Source: JAAYAY01 sp964429355
GTDB lineage: Bacteria > Planctomycetota > Planctomycetia > Pirellulales > Thermoguttaceae
NCBI GenBank assembly: GCA_964429355.1
Contig: CAYSCH010000437.1
Location: 1 to 7,473, forward strand
Length of the DNA stretch: 7,473 nt
Direction: 5' to 3'
The notes beneath the pieces are model-generated. The model did no database searches. It was not told the origin of the DNA and saw nothing but the letters and a program-made list of their open reading frames with translations. The stretch's first letter is position 1. Every line of letters begins with the position of its first letter. Shown here piece by piece: positions 6,370 to 7,473 of this stretch. Position numbers and translations under genes: made by a program.

Positions 6370-7275
6370 TCAGCGCCAGGCCAGTTCCAGCGGGCGGCCG
6401 TGGGCTTCATGGGAGGTGTCCAGGCACTGGAGCGTGAGGTGGATACCGCCGGGCTGCAACTGGGCGTCGACCCAGCCTCGCGGCTGCTTCGCATCGAAGA
6501 GCCATGCCAGGGCGGCAAGGTTCACCAGGTGGACCCCGTCGATCTGGGAATGCTCCCAGCGATGGCTGTGGCCGAAGATGAAGGCCTTCACGCGTTTGCG
6601 CGGCAGGATCACGTCGTAGAACTCCTGGGTGTCGACGAGCGCGCTCTTGAGCATCTCCGGATTGTCTTTGAGGAGTGGATAGTGGTGGGCAACGACCAAC
6701 GCCGGCTTCTCCGGACGGCGATCGAGCTCGCCGGCCAGCCACTCGAGTTGAGCCTGGCCCATTCGCCCCGGAGTCGAGTTGGTCTTGTCAAGCGAGTCGA
6801 GTAGAAACAGGTCGGCTTGGGGGGCCTCGATGATCGCCACATGCCGGCCGGCAACCGGCGCTGGCACGGTCTGCTGATCAGGAAAGACGCTCCAGAAACG
6901 TTCCCGATGATCGTGATTGCCCATGGCCATCGCGATCGGCATCGGAATCGGAGCAACGAGCTTCTTCAATTGCTGATAATCACCCGTCTCTCCACTGTTT
7001 AGCGCACAGTCGCCCGCCACGATCAGCCCTGCAGGACGCCGGTCAATACCCAGGTACTGCTCCCGCGCCTGCTGAAAAGTCTGGCTGGGATTGGTGTCGC
7101 GCAGGACCTTCTCGGGGTCCTCGGAAATGTGAATGTCGGCCAGAAACACAAACCGGTTGGGATCGACCGGAGCATCGGCTGACCAGAGCTGACCCTGAAA
7201 GAGCAACGAGGCCATTCCGGCCCCCAGGGAGCCAGCGAGCAATTCACGACGGGTGATCTTCCTGGCCAATGTCAT
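6370..7275 (-). CDS. Tat-exported calcineurin-like metallophosphoesterase
   Basis: This 301-residue protein is probably a dinuclear-metal phosphoesterase acting outside the cytoplasm. The N-terminus is a twin-arginine signal: TRRELLAGSLGAGMASLLF, with the Arg pair at 9-10 and a hydrophobic core to about 27. The catalytic motifs come in family order: ADIH (Asp47, His49), AGDC (Asp89), GNHD (Asn120, His121, Asp122), VAHHYP (His197/His198) and GHSH (His236, His238). These supply the expected metal ligands, so the enzyme looks active. The spacing resembles the CpdA/GpdQ (class III cyclic-nucleotide and glycerophosphodiester phosphodiesterase) branch, but the substrate cannot be read from sequence. 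An upstream in-frame TTG at 7288-7290 is possible. I prefer the ATG at 7273-7275 because GGAG lies 9 bases ahead of it and the Tat motif then falls close to the N-terminus. The gene is convergent with ccsA and has no evident link to it. Confidence 0.9.
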   Translation of the reverse strand: MTLARKITRRELLAGSLGAGMASLLFQGQLWSADAPVDPNRFVFLADIHISEDPEKVLRDTNPSQTFQQAREQYLGIDRRPAGLIVAGDCALNSGETGDYQQLKKLVAPIPMPIAMAMGNHDHRERFWSVFPDQQTVPAPVAGRHVAIIEAPQADLFLLDSLDKTNSTPGRMGQAQLEWLAGELDRRPEKPALVVAHHYPLLKDNPEMLKSALVDTQEFYDVILPRKRVKAFIFGHSHRWEHSQIDGVHLVNLAALAWLFDAKQPRGWVDAQLQPGGIHLTLQCLDTSHEAHGRPLELAWR

Positions 7276-7284
7276 TGGCAGTAT

Positions 7285-7288
7285 CTCC
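7285..7288 (-). promoter_or_regulatory. Ribosome binding site of the metallophosphoesterase gene
   Basis: Read on the minus strand this is GGAG, 9 bases before the ATG at 7275. Its last three bases on that strand are the codon after the alternative TTG start, so it argues for ATG over TTG. Confidence 0.6.
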
Positions 7289-7315
7289 AAGGAAAGAGGG
7301 ATGTCTTCTCACAAG

Positions 7316-7380
7316 CCGTCCCGAAACCGGGATAGGCAACCGACTCGCGGCAGGCACATTTCACCAACCCGTCCCGTAAC
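7316..7380. repeat. Near-identical 12-bp direct repeats upstream of the phosphoesterase
   Basis: CCGTCCCGAAAC (7316-7327) and CCGTCCCGTAAC (7369-7380) match at 11 of 12 positions, with starts 53 bases apart. Each also carries a small inverted repeat: CCCG/CGGG around AAAC in the first (7320-7331), and CCGT/ACGG around 6 bases in the second (7369-7382). They could be paired operator sites or small dispersed repeats. Confidence 0.35.
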
Positions 7381-7473
7381 GGCAGCGACAGATTGCTCGC
7401 CCATCGTGATCGGCAGAGTTGGCCTGCGGCTGCCCGCCGGGCCAAGGAACAGCACGTCCTCCGGCGTCCTGCG

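Larger units (their letters stand above)
7276..7473. other. Upstream region of the phosphoesterase; no secure gene
   Basis: The last 198 bases hold no gene I can support. On the minus strand a frame is open from the window edge (7473) to a TGA at 7309-7311. It has 54 codons and begins RRTPEDVLFLGPAGS, and could be the C-terminal end of an upstream co-directional gene. On the plus strand an ATG at 7301 with AGGA 7 bases ahead opens a frame that runs off the window (MSSHKPSRNRDRQPT...). Both translations are Arg/Pro/Ser-rich and resemble nothing I recognise, and they exclude each other. I saw no convincing -35/-10 pair for the phosphoesterase. Confidence 0.4.

Noticed and set aside
7301..7473. 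Divergent plus-strand gene starting at ATG 7301
   Set aside because: The ATG has an AGGA at suitable spacing and the frame is open to the edge, but it would leave only 25 bases between divergent start codons, its translation is Arg/Ser/Pro-rich and unrecognised, and a competing minus-strand frame is equally open.
1..7473. CRISPR array, tRNA/rRNA genes, insertion sequence or prophage elements
   Set aside because: I saw no regularly spaced repeats, no tRNA- or rRNA-like sequence, no transposase or integrase motifs and no terminal inverted repeats with target duplications.

Overview
This GC-rich window reads as a chromosomal housekeeping region from a bacterium with an outer membrane. I favour Planctomycetota: resB and ccsA are separate genes, CcsA carries an unusually long N-terminal extracytoplasmic extension, the intergenic spaces are rich in short palindromes, and Shine-Dalgarno use is uneven. 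That assignment is inference from protein style, not a database result. A run of ten Ns at 1112-1121 shows the window comes from a scaffolded, probably draft or metagenomic, assembly.

Layout from left to right. (1) 19-825 (+): an OmpA/Pal-type peptidoglycan-binding lipoprotein with a strong ribosome binding site. (2) 826-1190: 365 bases with no convincing gene, holding a candidate sigma70-like promoter, at least five inverted repeats, a pair of 9-bp direct repeats and the assembly gap. (3) 1191-3260 (+): ResB/Ccs1. (4) 3269-6337 (+): CcsA (also called CcsB or ResC), starting 8 bases after resB and so almost certainly in the same operon. (5) A 32-base convergent gap with one weak hairpin. (6) 6370-7275 (-): a Tat-exported calcineurin-like metallophosphoesterase. 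(7) 7276-7473: the upstream region of that gene, holding a near-identical pair of short repeats and weak open frames at the window edge.

Together resB and ccsA encode the membrane core of the System II (Ccs) cytochrome c maturation pathway, which carries heme to the outer face of the cytoplasmic membrane and attaches it to CXXCH motifs of apocytochromes c. The histidines expected for heme handling can be matched across the two proteins: one in ResB and three in CcsA. No thiol-reducing partner (CcdA/DsbD or ResA/CcsX) and no c-type cytochrome lies in the window. The lipoprotein and the phosphoesterase are also extracytoplasmic but have no evident link to heme attachment.

I found no convincing previously undescribed system. 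The region most worth a second look is the palindrome-dense stretch ahead of resB. It may be a regulated, structured leader or a cluster of dispersed repeats, and the assembly gap falls inside it.
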